The notes beneath the pieces are model-generated. The model did no database searches. It saw only the letters and a list, made by a program, of their open reading frames with translations, and had not been told where the DNA came from. A program made the position numbers and the translations under genes. A stretch of DNA of 64,000 nt from Mortierella alpina (Eukaryota; Mortierellomycota; Mortierellomycetes; Mortierellales; Mortierellaceae), in assembly GCA_029449245.1 (NCBI GenBank), contig JANATF010000010.1, forward strand, positions 1,488,001-1,552,000. Reading direction: 5' to 3'. The first letter of the stretch is position 1. The number at the start of each line of letters is the position of its first letter. Below are positions 1-11,989 of this stretch, piece after piece.

Positions 1-1330
1 TTCAAGGGTGTCTCTCGACCGCCTCTTCGATATCCTTTGGGCATCTTCCAGGCTCTTGTGGCAGATGCAAGGACCGCGGACGTTTCTGTTGTAGCATGTG
101 CAGCAAGGTTGTGTGGAAGGTGTCCAAGTGGTGGGTGCTGTAGCACGCAAAAAGACTACTGGCGTCGACTGTGGAGTTTCGGCAGGGTAGTGGACGCTCG
201 GCGGAGTTGTTAGTCCACGAGAATCCCTAGAAAATTGGAGAGCTGTACCGAAGGTGTTGTCTCCTCTGTCATTGATGCCACATGATACAGAGCTCCGCGT
301 AGGCCGCGTAGAAAAAGACTGTTCTGGGGAGGAGTCAGAAGGAGCAGAGAATTGTCGCTCACCGGCATGCTCTTTAACTCGCGAAGGAAAGAGTGCCATG
401 GTCCAGGAAGGCATCCAAGCAGCAGTATTACGGACACCTGGAGAGACTGAAGATCCTGATATCCTCTTGACTTTTCGACTAAAGCGGCTGCTCAATCGTC
501 GTAGACTTCCATTGATGGGATGGTTGGCCTTTGTATTGGTATCCGAAGAACTGGCCCACTTTTTGCTGCCTGTGTCGGTGGTGCTCTTGCTATCGTAAAT
601 GAAATCATCTACGACGCTGTCGTCCGACTCGGAGCCCCTGAAATGAAGCCGTCTTTCGAATTCCATACGGTTAATATGACTGCCACTCTGGCTCGCCATT
701 TGGTGACTGTATACAGACCCTCGCTCTCTTAGAGGAGCTGTGGGAGGTCGTGGGGCGATGTTGTGTGCTGAAATCAGGAGCGAAGTTAGAGTCGAGGTCG
801 AAGCAACCGGGTAGATTAGAGACGTCGAACTGGACATTGCGCTGGCATTAAAGCCCGCGTTGTTACAGTTATTATTGTAAAGGCTGTCATCTCCCTGAGG
901 ACGGTTACGGAAGTGGCGGAGACTAGACACTATCGGCGCATCATCAGCAGCGTCGTCCACTCGGTTATAATCGGTATCAGGATGGTTGAAGTTAAGGCTG
1001 CTGCTTGCATAGCTATCAGAAGTTGCGTGAGAATCCATGCAACCGCTGTGATTGTTGTCGCCAAATGTAAGGCCGCAGTGTAAACATGAGGATGACAAAA
1101 ACTCTGAATACGTGGATGGAATTGAAGGCATGGTTGTAGGGGTCGTCGGGTCCAGAGCTGCGCGGGAGGTAGTTAAAGTGGATGAAAGCCTCGATATGTT
1201 GGATCCTGACCGAGAAAGAGATCGACCACGAGGAAAAGAAGCACCATCAGGATAGCTTCTGCCTTCCAACGCTGCTCGCAACATCTTTTGACTTGTGCTT
1301 AGTGGGAGTCTGTGGGGTGAATGTTCTAAT
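1..1330 (-). CDS. Partial Ser/Thr-rich protein of unknown function (3' end outside window)
   Basis: The minus strand is open without a stop from about 1455 to base 1, so the gene runs off the window. A good splice acceptor (pyrimidine tract ending in TTTGCAG) lies just before 1330, so this is probably an internal or last large exon; an in-frame ATG at 1455 is the alternative start. The ~440 visible residues are rich in Ser, Thr, Arg, Asn and Asp and look disordered. There is a Cys-rich stretch near the middle (CLHCG, then a further Cys) and a CCTC...CIC cluster near the window edge, which might bind metal. Ser/Arg-rich stretches with basic residues resemble kinase target sites. I recognise no domain. 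No clear neighbour on the left can be judged. Existence of coding sequence is supported by about 1.3 kb of uninterrupted, compositionally consistent translation. Confidence 0.6.
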
Positions 1331-1455
1331 CTGCAAAGCAACAAATAACGAAAGTGTATGTCAATCAAGATCGAGGGCAGCAATAGGCGCAGCGAACGGT
1401 ACTGGGCGTTTATATCGCATGCGCCGATGTGTCCACAGCGTGCATCTGGTGCCAT

Positions 1456-2875
1456 ACATAATGTAAGTGCTTTGTTGGCGCTATTTTAACGTGCCTGTGG
1501 TAGGCATTTGAGTGTGGAGGAACATATGAAATCGAACAGCACCACCCCTCAGGGGCTACGATCCGTGGTACACTGCAGATGTTATGATTTCTTATACTCA
1601 AGCCTGCAAATACGCTATGTGCTCAGCGCCGTAATACCTTACTAGTAGCTGTATGAATTGTGGTTTTCTGAGGCACATGCCACCATTCGACCAAGACGAA
1701 TATTCCTTGTCTCATCAGCATCCACAGCATCATAATTGAGGTCCACTGAGGCGCATTAACGGCGAACAATGAGCATGAAGCGTTCATCCTGCTCTTGCAA
1801 AGCCATCCTGAATTTCAAGGTTGAGGGCTAACATCGGAAGATGTATGATAAATCTGAAGAGAACAAGCCAAGTTTGTGGAACTTTTTACAGTGAATTGCG
1901 CGATGACCACGCCTAGGCGAGTACCCAACGTAGTTGCATCGAAAGATAGGAGATAGATCAATTGAACAGGTCTCTAACCCTCCCCTCCCTCCAGGCACAC
2001 CCTGTCGGGCTCTATGGACACTACATGGTATAACTTTGGCCACAAATCATGCGCCCACCCTCATTCACCGGCAATCTTGAAGAGGCGTCCTTTATCAGCA
2101 TCTGGAAATCGCGAGCGGTCAGCAATCGTTGAGAAAATTTCAGGAGCTGGCTAGTTGTACCACTAGCATAACTCCCCACGACTGTCCCTTTTTCATTGGT
2201 ATCCAATCCTTCCTAACGCGAACCCCAGCATAACAAAATTCTTGATGGCAACACAAAAGAACGTTAAAACACGAGTCCTCGCCCGAAGTTCGTTTCTTGG
2301 TAAGCCTGCAATCTGAGCTTTTAGGCTATTTCGCCTCTCACCATCCAACTCGATGTTCGCTGGACCAGTTGTAAATATACTAGTTGTGTAACCCGCAGCT
2401 TAAAAGAGTCGACGTTGCTTTACTGCGCATTCTACACCAATCAGTCTACCTTTGTCTGGAGCGCAATGCCTTGGCGCATCTGTTTGACTGCGCCTCTATC
2501 CAAAAAGACATATGTCGTTCAGACCGTCGCGTCCTTTTCGTGTTTTTTGCCTCACTTCCTTTCACAGCACAGTCATCATGAAGTGATATATGCAAATGCT
2601 GTGTTGTAGCCTTGTAGGTGTGGGGTGATGATCTTATTTAAGTTTCCAAGAATGTAGACTACTATACATGTATGTAGACTACATCAACGCCTACGCCATT
2701 GCCATTGCCATTGCCATTCTCTTGGCAAAACACGAACGAAAACCTTAAAACGTCCGATGGATCCCCGCCCTCGATTGATCTAAGTGCGTGCTTGGCATCT
2801 CATCCTCACCGTGTATATTTACAAATGTTTCTTCCTTTCCTTCCTTTTTTCTTTATTCTCCAAAAGTATAACAGG
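1456..2875. other. Intergenic, no supported gene
   Basis: About 1.4 kb between the partial minus-strand gene and the hydrolase gene. Only short unsupported frames are present. A small GCCATT repeat (four units) lies near 2695-2718, and a pyrimidine-rich leader (about 2820-2870) precedes the hydrolase start at 2876. Confidence 0.5.
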
Positions 2876-4838
2876 ATGAAATTCTCTCTAGCCCTCTTCT
2901 TCACCCTCCAGTATCTCTCTGTCATCCACGGAGCGCAGGATGTTTTCGATCGAACAGGTAGGTGACACTTGCCGGCTTTATAGGCGGAGTCCTGATAGAC
3001 AGGGCAGAAGCTTTAGCTTCGAATCAAACACTTATCTTACGCTCTCGCCTCATACAACAATTGCCTCAAATGAATGTAGCTCCTCCTTCAGGCTTGCGAG
3101 AAGCCCTTGAGAAGGCACGAGTTCGGTCTGGTGTTCCTGGCATGAGTGTTGCTATTCTCCACAAGGGCAAACTGGTGTTTGCAGAAGGATTTGGAAAGAG
3201 AAACGAGCTCGAACCTTTCACAGCAGAGGTATAGCGATGATACTTATATGGAAGGCAGAATATTGCGAGCCTTAGGAACTTATTGGCCAGAAGCTGATGT
3301 ACGACTTGATATATGTTCAACTACTCCAATAGACACTGATGCCCATTGCATCTTTAACAAAGGCATTCACGGCCGCAGCTATTGGTGAGCTCGTTGGTGA
3401 AGGAAACATGGATTGGGACTCTACGCCGGTTTCCAAATACCTACCGGAATTCGAGCTCCCAGACCCAGTCCTCACTTCTCAGCTGACGCTTCAGGATTTC
3501 CTTTCCCATCGCACTGTAAGGCGTCCTTCAAAGCAAATCATAATACAATATCCCGTGTCCAAAACTAATCAAACGTAACGTATAATACCCGTTGTATTAG
3601 GGTGTGCCACAAGTCGATCTCGGCTGGTTCTGGAACACAGAGTCTAGAAGAGACCTTATCAAGCGCTTGAAGCATGTCAAGATGGAGTCAAAGCTGCGTG
3701 CCACAGTGCAATACAACAACGTCATGTACGGCGTTGCAGGAGAGGCTGCAGCCAATGTCGCTGGTATGTCGTATGAGAAACTGGTCGAGACTAAAGTCTT
3801 CCAACCATTGGGATTATCCAACACTGGATTCTCAACAGTGGAGATGGAGAAAAATCCCAACCATGCCCTGCCGTATGAAGCCGCATCCTTCAAGGACGCC
3901 CAGAATGGGGTTTTTAAGCAACTCCCTCTGGACAACATGGCGACAGCATGCGCACCTTCGGGAGATATATATTCCAATGTGTTAGATTTAGTCCATTGGG
4001 GACAAGTCATCATGAAATATGGTGAACACAACGGCACGCAGCTATTGAACCGAAATAGCATCATTGAGGGTCTCAGTGGCCACACGATTGACGTCAAGGG
4101 CAGACGCTCACCGGAATTCGGACCTATTTCAGCATATGGCCTGGGCTGGGCGTTGGACTCCTATAAGGGTTATATCGTCTACGAGCATAGTACGAGCAAA
4201 AATGATTTCGTGTATACGCGCAGTTTTGTACAAACTCATGAATTTCACCTAACGTATGCGTTGCCGTTTTTATAGGCGGCCATAACCCTGGCTATCGCTC
4301 CAGCCTATGCCTGTTCCCAGACGCTGAGTTGGTCATTGCTCACCTCGCTAACGTTGACAGCACGGCGCTCACCACTAACGCCCGTTACTACATTGCAGAT
4401 GAACTCCTCGATCTACCCAAGACCCAGGACTGGATCAACGCCGTGAACTTTAATGCCACTAGGCAAATATACGAGGATGTTGCGCAAACAGCACAAGGCG
4501 ACTTTCCTGAACGCATCAGAGATAGGCTCTCAGTGCATGACCCGACCGAACTTGCGGGTGATTACTCGAACCCGCTTTATGGTGACGTCTCCATACGCCT
4601 GGAAGGGAGTGACAGCGGGGAGGAGATTCTGCGTATGAGGTTGCGCGTTTTTGAGGGAACGCTTGAGCACTACCACTACGACTCGTTCTACACAGTGATG
4701 CGCCACTCGTCGTTCAAGTTTGCAAATCTTGTAACATTTATCACTGGGCTGGATGGCAAGATAGTAGGATTTCAGATGGATATATTTGATAGCATGGAGA
4801 TGTTCCAGAAAAAGGAATCCTCTGGTAGCGGCGTGTAA
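2876..4838 (+). CDS. Secreted beta-lactamase-family serine hydrolase (class C / LACTB-like)
   Basis: Five exons (2876-2957, 3017-3228, 3333-3515, 3601-4189, 4276-4838) join in phase to give 542 residues. The first ~19 residues are a hydrophobic signal peptide (MKFSLALF...VIHG). The SxxK motif is SLTK (Ser105, Lys108), the second-motif Tyr-x-Asn is YNN (Tyr197, Asn199), and the third motif is HSG at about 355-357, restored exactly across the last intron. These three motifs define the serine beta-lactamase/penicillin-binding/esterase fold. In fungi such proteins are mostly esterases, amidases or peptidases of unknown substrate, so antibiotic hydrolysis should not be assumed. A C-terminal ~150-residue beta-rich extension follows, as in many fungal members. 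The signal peptide suggests export. No neighbours suggest a pathway. Confidence 0.85.
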
Positions 4839-5191
4839 AGCGGCATATAGAGGAAAACGGACCGCAATGAACAATCAGCTGAACTGGCGTAAGGCATATT
4901 AGGATAACAGAATAAGATGGAAGAAAGTTGAAGGAGGCAATGTCGATGAAGAATGCAGATATTGTCTTCTACAACTATGGAGGTGTTCACTTATCCAAGC
5001 CAGCCTCATTTAAACATCAAGAATGCTCATCCACTACCACAGCCAGCATACCATCAACTGAATGTGCCACCGCCTGATCTAAATCACGAAAATGCTCGCA
5101 TACCAGCGCTACATCCGATATGTGGTGACAGTAGATGCGCAAGCGCAACGACTCTCATGCTATACCCCCCCCCCATGTATCTTTTCATCAG
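4839..5191. other. Intergenic spacer downstream of the hydrolase
   Basis: No gene seen. A run of 10 C lies at about 5165-5174, just before the first inverted-repeat block. Confidence 0.4.
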
Positions 5192-6077
5192 GGAACGTTC
5201 ACAGTCACGTCTTTTTTTCATTGGTCAGAACTGCATTGTGACTGTGAAAGCTTCCAAAAGGATGGCCAGAGGAGAATCCAAGCGTAACCCTTGAAGCTCC
5301 ATTTCACCCATATAAATCCCAAAAGGAAAAAAGAATTGCAGGCTGCTAATTTGCAAGGCCTAAGTACGCGAGCTTTTCTGAAGTGCGCTCCGGCACTTTC
5401 TTGTGACAGGAACAAAAGGCAGCATGTGGACGCCATCCAAGTGTACCTTTGAGGGACGGCCTTTTGGTGTTCTTGCCGGAGTTGGCGTCCGTGGCCAGTG
5501 TGTTGTTCTGTTCGTTCGTGGCGTGGCCGGGGCGTAGGCTCGACTCCAGCCCTCTCTGCTGTTGAAGGGGGTCCTTCTGCTCACCTTCTGCAGAGGGGCT
5601 GGGAAAAAACATATGAAAATGGAGAGGAGTTCCCTTATTGCACGAGCCTTTCCTTAACTGCATGAAAAATTTCCTTTTTGGGTTCTCACTCAAATTTCAT
5701 AAGTTTTTTCCCAGCCCCTCTGCAGAAGGTGAGCAGAAGGACCCCCTTCAACAGCAGAGAGGGCTGGAGTCGAGCCTACCCTTCAACGAAGCTCTGAACC
5801 CATCCTCCTCCGCTCAACTTTTTCTCTTCAGAGGGGCTGGGACAATATCTGGCACTTTACTATGGGGTCACCCTCTACCTTTCGTTTTGCCCAAAAAAGG
5901 GAAGAGCTCGCAGTCACAATGGAGTTCTGACCAATGAAAAAAGGATGTGACTGTGAATGCTTCCCTTTTTTGGGCAAAACGAAAGGTAGAGGGTGACCCC
6001 ATAGTAAAGTGCCAGATATTGTCCCAGCCCCTCTGAAGAGAAAAAGTTGAGCGGAGGAGGATGGGTTCAGAGCTTCC
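5192..6077. repeat. Nested foldback element (three overlapping inverted-repeat pairs)
   Basis: Three inverted pairs interlock. An outer pair of about 65 bp (5192-5257 and 5902-5965) contains ACAGTCAC and CATTGGTCAGAACT in opposite orientation, and each block is itself partly palindromic. A second pair of about 76 bp (5535-5610 and 5703-5778) is nearly perfect with a ~92-bp loop. A third pair of about 117 bp (5788-5905 and 5960-6077) is also nearly perfect. A short motif, CCCAGCCCCTCTG or its complement, sits in several of the arms. No transposase-like coding is seen, so these are probably MITE-type non-autonomous elements inserted into or recombined with each other. Confidence 0.8.
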
Positions 6078-6122
6078 CCTTCAACAGCAGAGTCGACGAC
6101 GTGTAGTCTCGACCCCAGCCCT

Positions 6123-6452
6123 TAGTCTCGACCCCAGCCCTCTCAGTCGTGTACGTGCTACCAAATGATTTTACCTCTTTGGTGCATCTTCTCCTGAGGG
6201 GCTGGTAAAAAATAATGGGTCGTTGGCAGAGATGAAAAAATAAATTCTAAATGGAAGGTTGTTAAGGGTTTTATATGGCATCTCCACGAGGTTTTTGTTA
6301 ATGGTGGCATGCACAGATCCTTCCGCCCTCAAAATCCCACTGCAATGCCATATAAAACCCTTAACAACCTTCCATTTAGAATTTATTTTTTCATCTCTGC
6401 CAACGACCCATTGGTAGCACGTACACGACTGAGAGGGCTGGGGTCGAGACTA
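6123..6452. mobile_element. MITE-like element with ~42-bp terminal inverted repeats
   Basis: The ends are inverted copies: TAGTCTCGACCCCAGCCCTC at 6123 onward and its complement ending at 6452, with 42 matching bases. Inside, a second inverted pair of about 75 bp (about 6208-6284 and 6343-6418) forms most of a stem. An insertion of about 40 bp interrupts the left arm and carries another copy of the GAGGGGCTGG motif. The first 19 bases of the terminal repeat are also repeated directly just upstream (6104-6122). There is no coding capacity. The shared core motif links it to the foldback at 5192-6077. Confidence 0.8.
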
Positions 6453-8145
6453 GGAAACTCTCACACGAAACTCCCTTACGCGCATTCTAATACCTTCATC
6501 ATCTCTCCCTTCCCATCCCTTTCTTACAGTCTTATCTCCTGTCTCGTCACGTCCCCGCCCTTCATCACGTCACTCCTCTCGCGGGTCGTGTGAATCCTCC
6601 ACTTTCCTATTCATTAATCTTCCTTCTTCACCTTTTATATCTTATTAAAATGAACATAAGCGCGGCCATATGCTCCTTTTTTGAGCTGTATTATCGCCCA
6701 AAAAGTCATCGCCTTTTGATGACTGGCGTGTTCTTCCCTCCCTCCACGTATTCTGTTTACTGCACAGCCTAGTCAAGGTGCATGGGGCTGACTACCTCTC
6801 CTGCATTCCCATTCACGCGTGTTGGATTTAAATCCATCCAACACCACTTGACGATTCGTTTACGCTAGAATCTGATGGTGGCAACCTGCTTGTGGTCCCT
6901 GGAGTATTCATTAACGCTCGAGCAGAGCCTTCTTGAACCATGCTGTAGCTCAATCCCACGATCCAAAAGCGATGGCCTTTGCACTCTATCCACGTGCGTT
7001 GAGCAGCTTCACAGTCACTCAGTCACCTGCGGAATCGTTATGCCAGAATCCAATCGTGGCAACCTGCTTAGAGTCGAGGGAGTACTCATCAACGCTCTAG
7101 CAAAGCCTTCTTGAGTCGAGTTCACCTACCCTCCTTACTTCCAGTTTTTTTTTCTCTGTCATAAGTTGCCTTCGTATGCTGTATTATGTCCTCTCGATGT
7201 ATATCACATCTAACTGTTCATTCACATTGCCCATTAGCATGGACAAACAGGATGCAGACTTAGGCAAGAGGTCCAGATCAGAAGATTGGAGACAAGCTGA
7301 AAGGATTGCCCACTGAGAGTTATCTTGCAAGTTGTATTCGTATCTCGGCAATTTATCATAGGTGATGCAAAATATGAATGGCACAAGTTCAGACGTCTCT
7401 TAATCTAAAAAAAGGCTGAAGCAGTGACTTGAGAGTTTTGGCGCGTCTTCTGCCAAATGCAAGGAAAACACTTCACACAAAATGATGGCCAGCAGTGTGT
7501 CAATACACCTTATGATGTCATACCACAGAGGAAGAAATAAAGATGTTGTTCTCTCCAACAAGTTTTGACAGCATACTTCTTAATCTCAGCAGATCGACGC
7601 AACAAGGGTTACTCGACCGCTTACAATTTCTCGTTTCATTTATATGATTCGGAGCATACGCGGAGGTGGCACTTTGTCGTATCCAATCAAAAATCGGAAA
7701 AGGCGATAATCGTCGCGTTCAAGCATGGCACCGAGATATCCACATGTGTATGGCCACTGGTGCGGTTTGGCGCGAGTGCGGCCCAGTGTCCATGGACCTT
7801 CCCAGCAGTGTTGCTCCGCTGCCCCACTCTTCGCACTCATGCACGCCCCCCTCGCCCGATGATGGCAGGACAGAGGAAGGGAGTAAAAGAGAAAAAGTTC
7901 GAGAACGGTGGCGCAGAAGAGGTCCAAAAAATAGCCGCGCCGAATAATGTGATGCGCCACCACTTGACTAATCCCTGGTATAAATACCCATTGGCGTACC
8001 AGTCCTCTTTATCCTTTCACCTTCGTTCGTCCTCTCACTCATCTCCACTCCCATTCGCCCACTCTCCCCTTCTGGTCCTTTCTGCACCCCACTCCACCTC
8101 GCCCTATCTTTCTCATCCCCTGCGGTCCACGTCCCCGTCGTTACG
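6453..8145. other. Intergenic region with a diverged direct repeat
   Basis: No supported gene. Two ~87-bp imperfect direct copies (about 6850-6938 and 7030-7116) share GGTGGCAACCTGCTT-like and GCCTTCTTGA segments. The BCS1-like promoter occupies the last ~170 bp. Confidence 0.45.
7979..7986 (+). promoter_or_regulatory. TATA box of the BCS1-like gene
   Basis: TATAAATA lies 160 bp before the ATG at 8146 and is followed by a long pyrimidine-rich leader, the usual arrangement in this window. Confidence 0.6.
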
Positions 8146-10253
8146 ATGGACACGCTCGTGACAAAGGCAGGCACGCTGCTCAACAGCGCTGCGGCTGTCT
8201 TTGACCAGATCGTCCTGGCTGGCTCAAGGCTCGAGTCCACACTCTCCCCTGCTGCCATGAACGTCGTGAAAGGCAGTATGCTCCTTTTTCTCTATTGTTC
8301 ACCTTAAAGTCCACTTCCACTACACCCACAACGGTGCCGTTCCTTTCCTAGCCTACTCACACCTGCCTGCTTTTCTCTGTTCGCCTTCTCTAGTCATGGG
8401 GAACGATGTTCTCTCCGCTGGATTCTTCCTGATGATCATCGGTAGCTCCTACACGTTTTTTAAGGATCTGATTGTTGGTTACTACAACGAGGTCCAGTCA
8501 TGGTTCTATGTGTCGATTGTTGTTCATGACGGAGATCAACTTTATAATTGGCTGTCTGGTAAGTGCGGTTATAAAGTCCTGGGAACGTCCAGTCATTTCA
8601 TTGCTGGTGTACCTGGACTAATGCGTGTGGTGACTTTTTCTAGACTGGGTCGCTGAGCGCCCTCTCACAAAGTCTGTACGGCATCTGTCTGCCAAGACTG
8701 TATGGGCTGAAAACGATGACGATCTGGATTATTTTGATGACGGTGATGAGGAGCGACCCCAGCTCGTGTACGCGCCCGGCTCGGGAACGCATGTGCTTTA
8801 CCATAAGGGCTATAAGATCAGTGTCTCACGGGATACTCCTGAGCAGCAAGAGTCAAGCGAAGACGGCGAGCGCAACCGAATTATGAAGAAGCAAAGCATC
8901 ACCATCTCTACCGTTGGCTGGGACATGAGCTTGCTCAAAATGATTGTTCAGGACGCCATGGAAAAATCTTTCAAGAAGAAGGCCGGCAAGACCACCATCT
9001 ACTCTACTCAGCCCTTTGACAGCTACTGGTCCAACGTGGAAACTCGAGCCCCTCGTGCTTTCCACTCTGTCATTCTTGCAAAGGGTCTCAAGGAGGAGCT
9101 CTTGTCAGGTAAGTCTTTGCTACTCACATCCTGACACACAAGGGCCTTGCTCATGGACGAAGTGTAACTCAAGCTCGATCCCAACTCTACTGCCGCACAT
9201 ACAGACATCACAATGTTCCGCAAGTCTGCACGATGGTACCATGACCGCGGCATTCCATACAGACGAGGATACCTGCTGCATGGACCCCCAGGAACAGGAA
9301 AGACCTCGTTTATTGTCGCCCTTGCCGGTCATCTCCGCATGAATGTCTGTATCGTCAACTTGGGTATTTCAGGATTTAATGATAAGCAACTAAACCAACT
9401 ATTGAACGGTGCCCCACGCAACAGCATCCTCCTCATGGAGGACGTGGATGCAGCTCTGATCAAACGCAAGGCAGGAAAGGTGCAGGAAGGAGAGAACAAC
9501 GTCACCCTGTCGGGCATCTTGAACTCGCTCGACGGTATCACAGCCCAGGAGGGCAGTGTTGTTTTCATGACCACCAACCATATCCGCAAGCTCGCCCCAG
9601 CCTTGATTCGCCCTGGACGTTGTGACCGCAAGCTGCTCTTTGACTATGCTGATGAGCACCAGATCCGGGGCATGTGCCTCAAATTCCTCCTCAGTCGATC
9701 AGCGTCAGGCCATCTCACCACGGATCCTCTCCGCAAAGGCGAAACTGAGCCTGAAGAAATTGATCCCAAGGAGCAGGCCCGCATGGACGCGTATGATGCT
9801 CATGTTCATGAGGTGGCGGATGAGATTTGTCAAAAGATCACTCACAAGGATTCTGTCACGACCGCTCAACTCCAGGCGTTCTTTATGCTTCACCGTGAAA
9901 GTCCAGATACGATTGTGGCGGCCATTCCCAGTTTCTTGAGAGAGATTACCCGTGAGCGCGAAGCCCTGTCGAACAAGAAGCGGCTGCATCGTCAGCAAGC
10001 CAAAAAACTGAAGGCGAAGAGGGCTGCTGAGCAGAAGAAGGCCAAGGAGGCAAGGGAGGCCAAGATTGCCGCTGGCGAGATTGTGGAGACCAGCGAGGAA
10101 GAAGAAGAAGAGGAGGAGGAGGCGAAGGGAGTTGTATCGGAAAGTGACTTGGACTCGGACTATTACGAGGAATCTGAGGGCAGTGGTGCCTCAGTCTTGA
10201 GCGCCAAGAAGATCAATGGCGCGGCACACGACGACCTGTCTCTTGAGCCTTAG
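8146..10253 (+). CDS. BCS1-type mitochondrial AAA ATPase
   Basis: Four exons (8146-8275, 8394-8558, 8644-9108, 9205-10253) give 602 residues. A single hydrophobic segment lies near residues 45-70, followed by the BCS1-specific region and then the AAA domain: Walker A GPPGTGKT at 280-287, Walker B ILLMEDVD, and the sensor/arginine-finger region with MTTNH and RPGRCD. The Bcs1 family moves folded Rieske protein across the mitochondrial inner membrane during complex III assembly; fungi also carry several paralogues of less certain role. This protein is longer than canonical Bcs1 (about 450 residues) because of a Lys/Glu-rich tail that includes nine consecutive Glu followed by an acidic stretch. 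It may therefore be a paralogue, not Bcs1 itself. The start follows a TATA box and a pyrimidine-rich leader. Confidence 0.9.
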
Positions 10254-10521
10254 AGAGACTCGGCAGTACAGTTAAGATAGATAGTAGATTCAACAATCAA
10301 AACACAACCAAAGACAATAGTATTTTCAACCTGCCATGTGCGCTAGATATCACGAGCACTGTGCTTCTGCTTGCTAGTAGCACCAGATCTAAGGCCGTCC
10401 ATTATCGCAATTTAGTAGGAGCTAATAATACATGACTATCTGAAAGTATGTTTTTCAGGACCATATCCCCAAGCCAAACCATACAGCTATTACTTTTAAA
10501 TGACATGCATGTTAGAATATA

Positions 10522-11371
10522 GGGACAATCTATTCGGCAACCCGGGTTGTCATGCAATTTTGACAACCCACGCACAAAACCCATGTAAACTACTTTTTTA
10601 CCCTGCTGCTTCAAAAGTAACGATGGAGACTCCAAAATATATCAGAACACGTCTCTTCGCGCTGTCTCTCTGTTGACAATCCTCAAGTTGTCTTCAGGCC
10701 GCTACTCATATGAAAAAATCACTTTTTTGAGCGTGGAGGGATGGTAGGAGTAGATATTTGGAAACAAACGTGCGGTGATGGGGCTAGGGACGTCGGGCGT
10801 CGTGGCCAACGTGAAAAAAGAGGAATTGTGTTAAGAGGATCGCCGTTGGCGAGAAGAAAAAGAAAAATGACTTTGTATGGGTTTTGTAGGGGGTTGCCAT
10901 GCAATATTGACAACCCAGGTTGCCGAATAGGTTATCCCTAGAATATATAATATAAAAAGAAGATGGGAGAACCTATTCGGCAACCTGGGTTTTCAATATT
11001 GCATGACAACCCCATACAAAGTCATTTTTCTTTTTCTTCTCGCCAAAGGCGATCCTCTTAACACAATTCCTCTTTTTTCACGTTGGCCACGACGCCCGAC
11101 GTCCCTAGCCCCATCACCGCACGTTTGTTTCCAAGTATCTACTCCTACCATCTCTCCATGCTCAAAAAAGTGATTTCTTCACACGAGTAGCGGCCTGAAG
11201 ACAACTTAAGGATTGTCAACAGAGAGACAGCGCGAAGAGACGTGTTCTGATGTATTTTGGCGTCTTCATCGTTACTTTTGAAGCAGCAGGGTAAAAAAGT
11301 AGTTTACATGGGTTTTGTGCGTGGGTTGTCAAAATTGCATGACAGCCCCGGGTTGCCGAATAGGTTCTCCC
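10522..11371. mobile_element. 850-bp foldback: two MITE copies head to head
   Basis: The left arm (10522-10937) and right arm (10965-11371) are inverted copies at roughly 95% identity, separated by only ~27 bp of AT-rich sequence. Each arm itself starts and ends with inverted copies of the same terminus, CCTATTCGGCAACC followed by GGTTGTCATGCAA. The arrangement is therefore two ~400-bp terminal-inverted-repeat elements in opposite orientation. Next to each terminus is a short palindrome (GTTGTC...GACAAC). No open frame resembles a transposase. Confidence 0.85.
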
Positions 11372-11387
11372 AAACCTCTCCCGGCGA

Positions 11388-11645
11388 AGATAAAATGACT
11401 GTACTGTCAGAATACTTAAAATGACATGAATGTCATATTAACAAATTCTGCTCAAAAAGTACCTTTGCTGACATTGCAAAAACGATAAACTGACATGCCG
11501 AGATGTCAGTTTATCTTTTGAACTTCAGGATAATATGACATTGACTGTCATAATATCCTGACTGGAAAAAGATATACTGACATGGCCATTCTGCATGCAT
11601 GGCAGAATATCTTTTGAGATTCAGGATAATATGACATTCTTTTTG
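11388..11645. repeat. Cluster of TGACA/TGTCA palindromes, left block
   Basis: The block contains several hairpins: AAACTGACAT...ATGTCAGTTT near 11488-11513, and a near-perfect 35-bp palindrome at 11526-11560 whose arms are CAGGATAATATGACA and its complement. Matching words recur at 13822-14012. The two blocks may be the subterminal regions of one ~2.6-kb element. Confidence 0.6.
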
Positions 11646-11989
11646 AAGGAAAATCCACCTAAAGAACCATTCTAACGCATTGTTTTGGCCTGTGCCTATG
11701 ACGAAAGCCTTTGGATAGTGAGGGTATGCACTGATACTGGTCGAGAGTAGGGTGTGACGTCCAAGGACATAGATCTATAGCTTACCATCGTTTCAACTGC
11801 TTTACAAGCTGCTGTCGCACATTTTACACAGGTTGCAGTATAAATATCGTGGTGATTGTTTTTTTCCCTTGAGTGAAGGATACAAGTATGGAAAAGTCAA
11901 CACTTCTCTTGCGTGGAGGGAATAGTCATGAGAATGTTTTTTTTTTCCCTTGCGTGGAGGGGGATAGCGGTGGAAAAGTTCAACTTTTC

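Noticed and set aside
7565-8161. 198-codon frame upstream of the BCS1-like gene
   Set aside because: Overlaps the TATA box and pyrimidine-rich leader and has no ATG-based gene structure; it is leader sequence read as protein.
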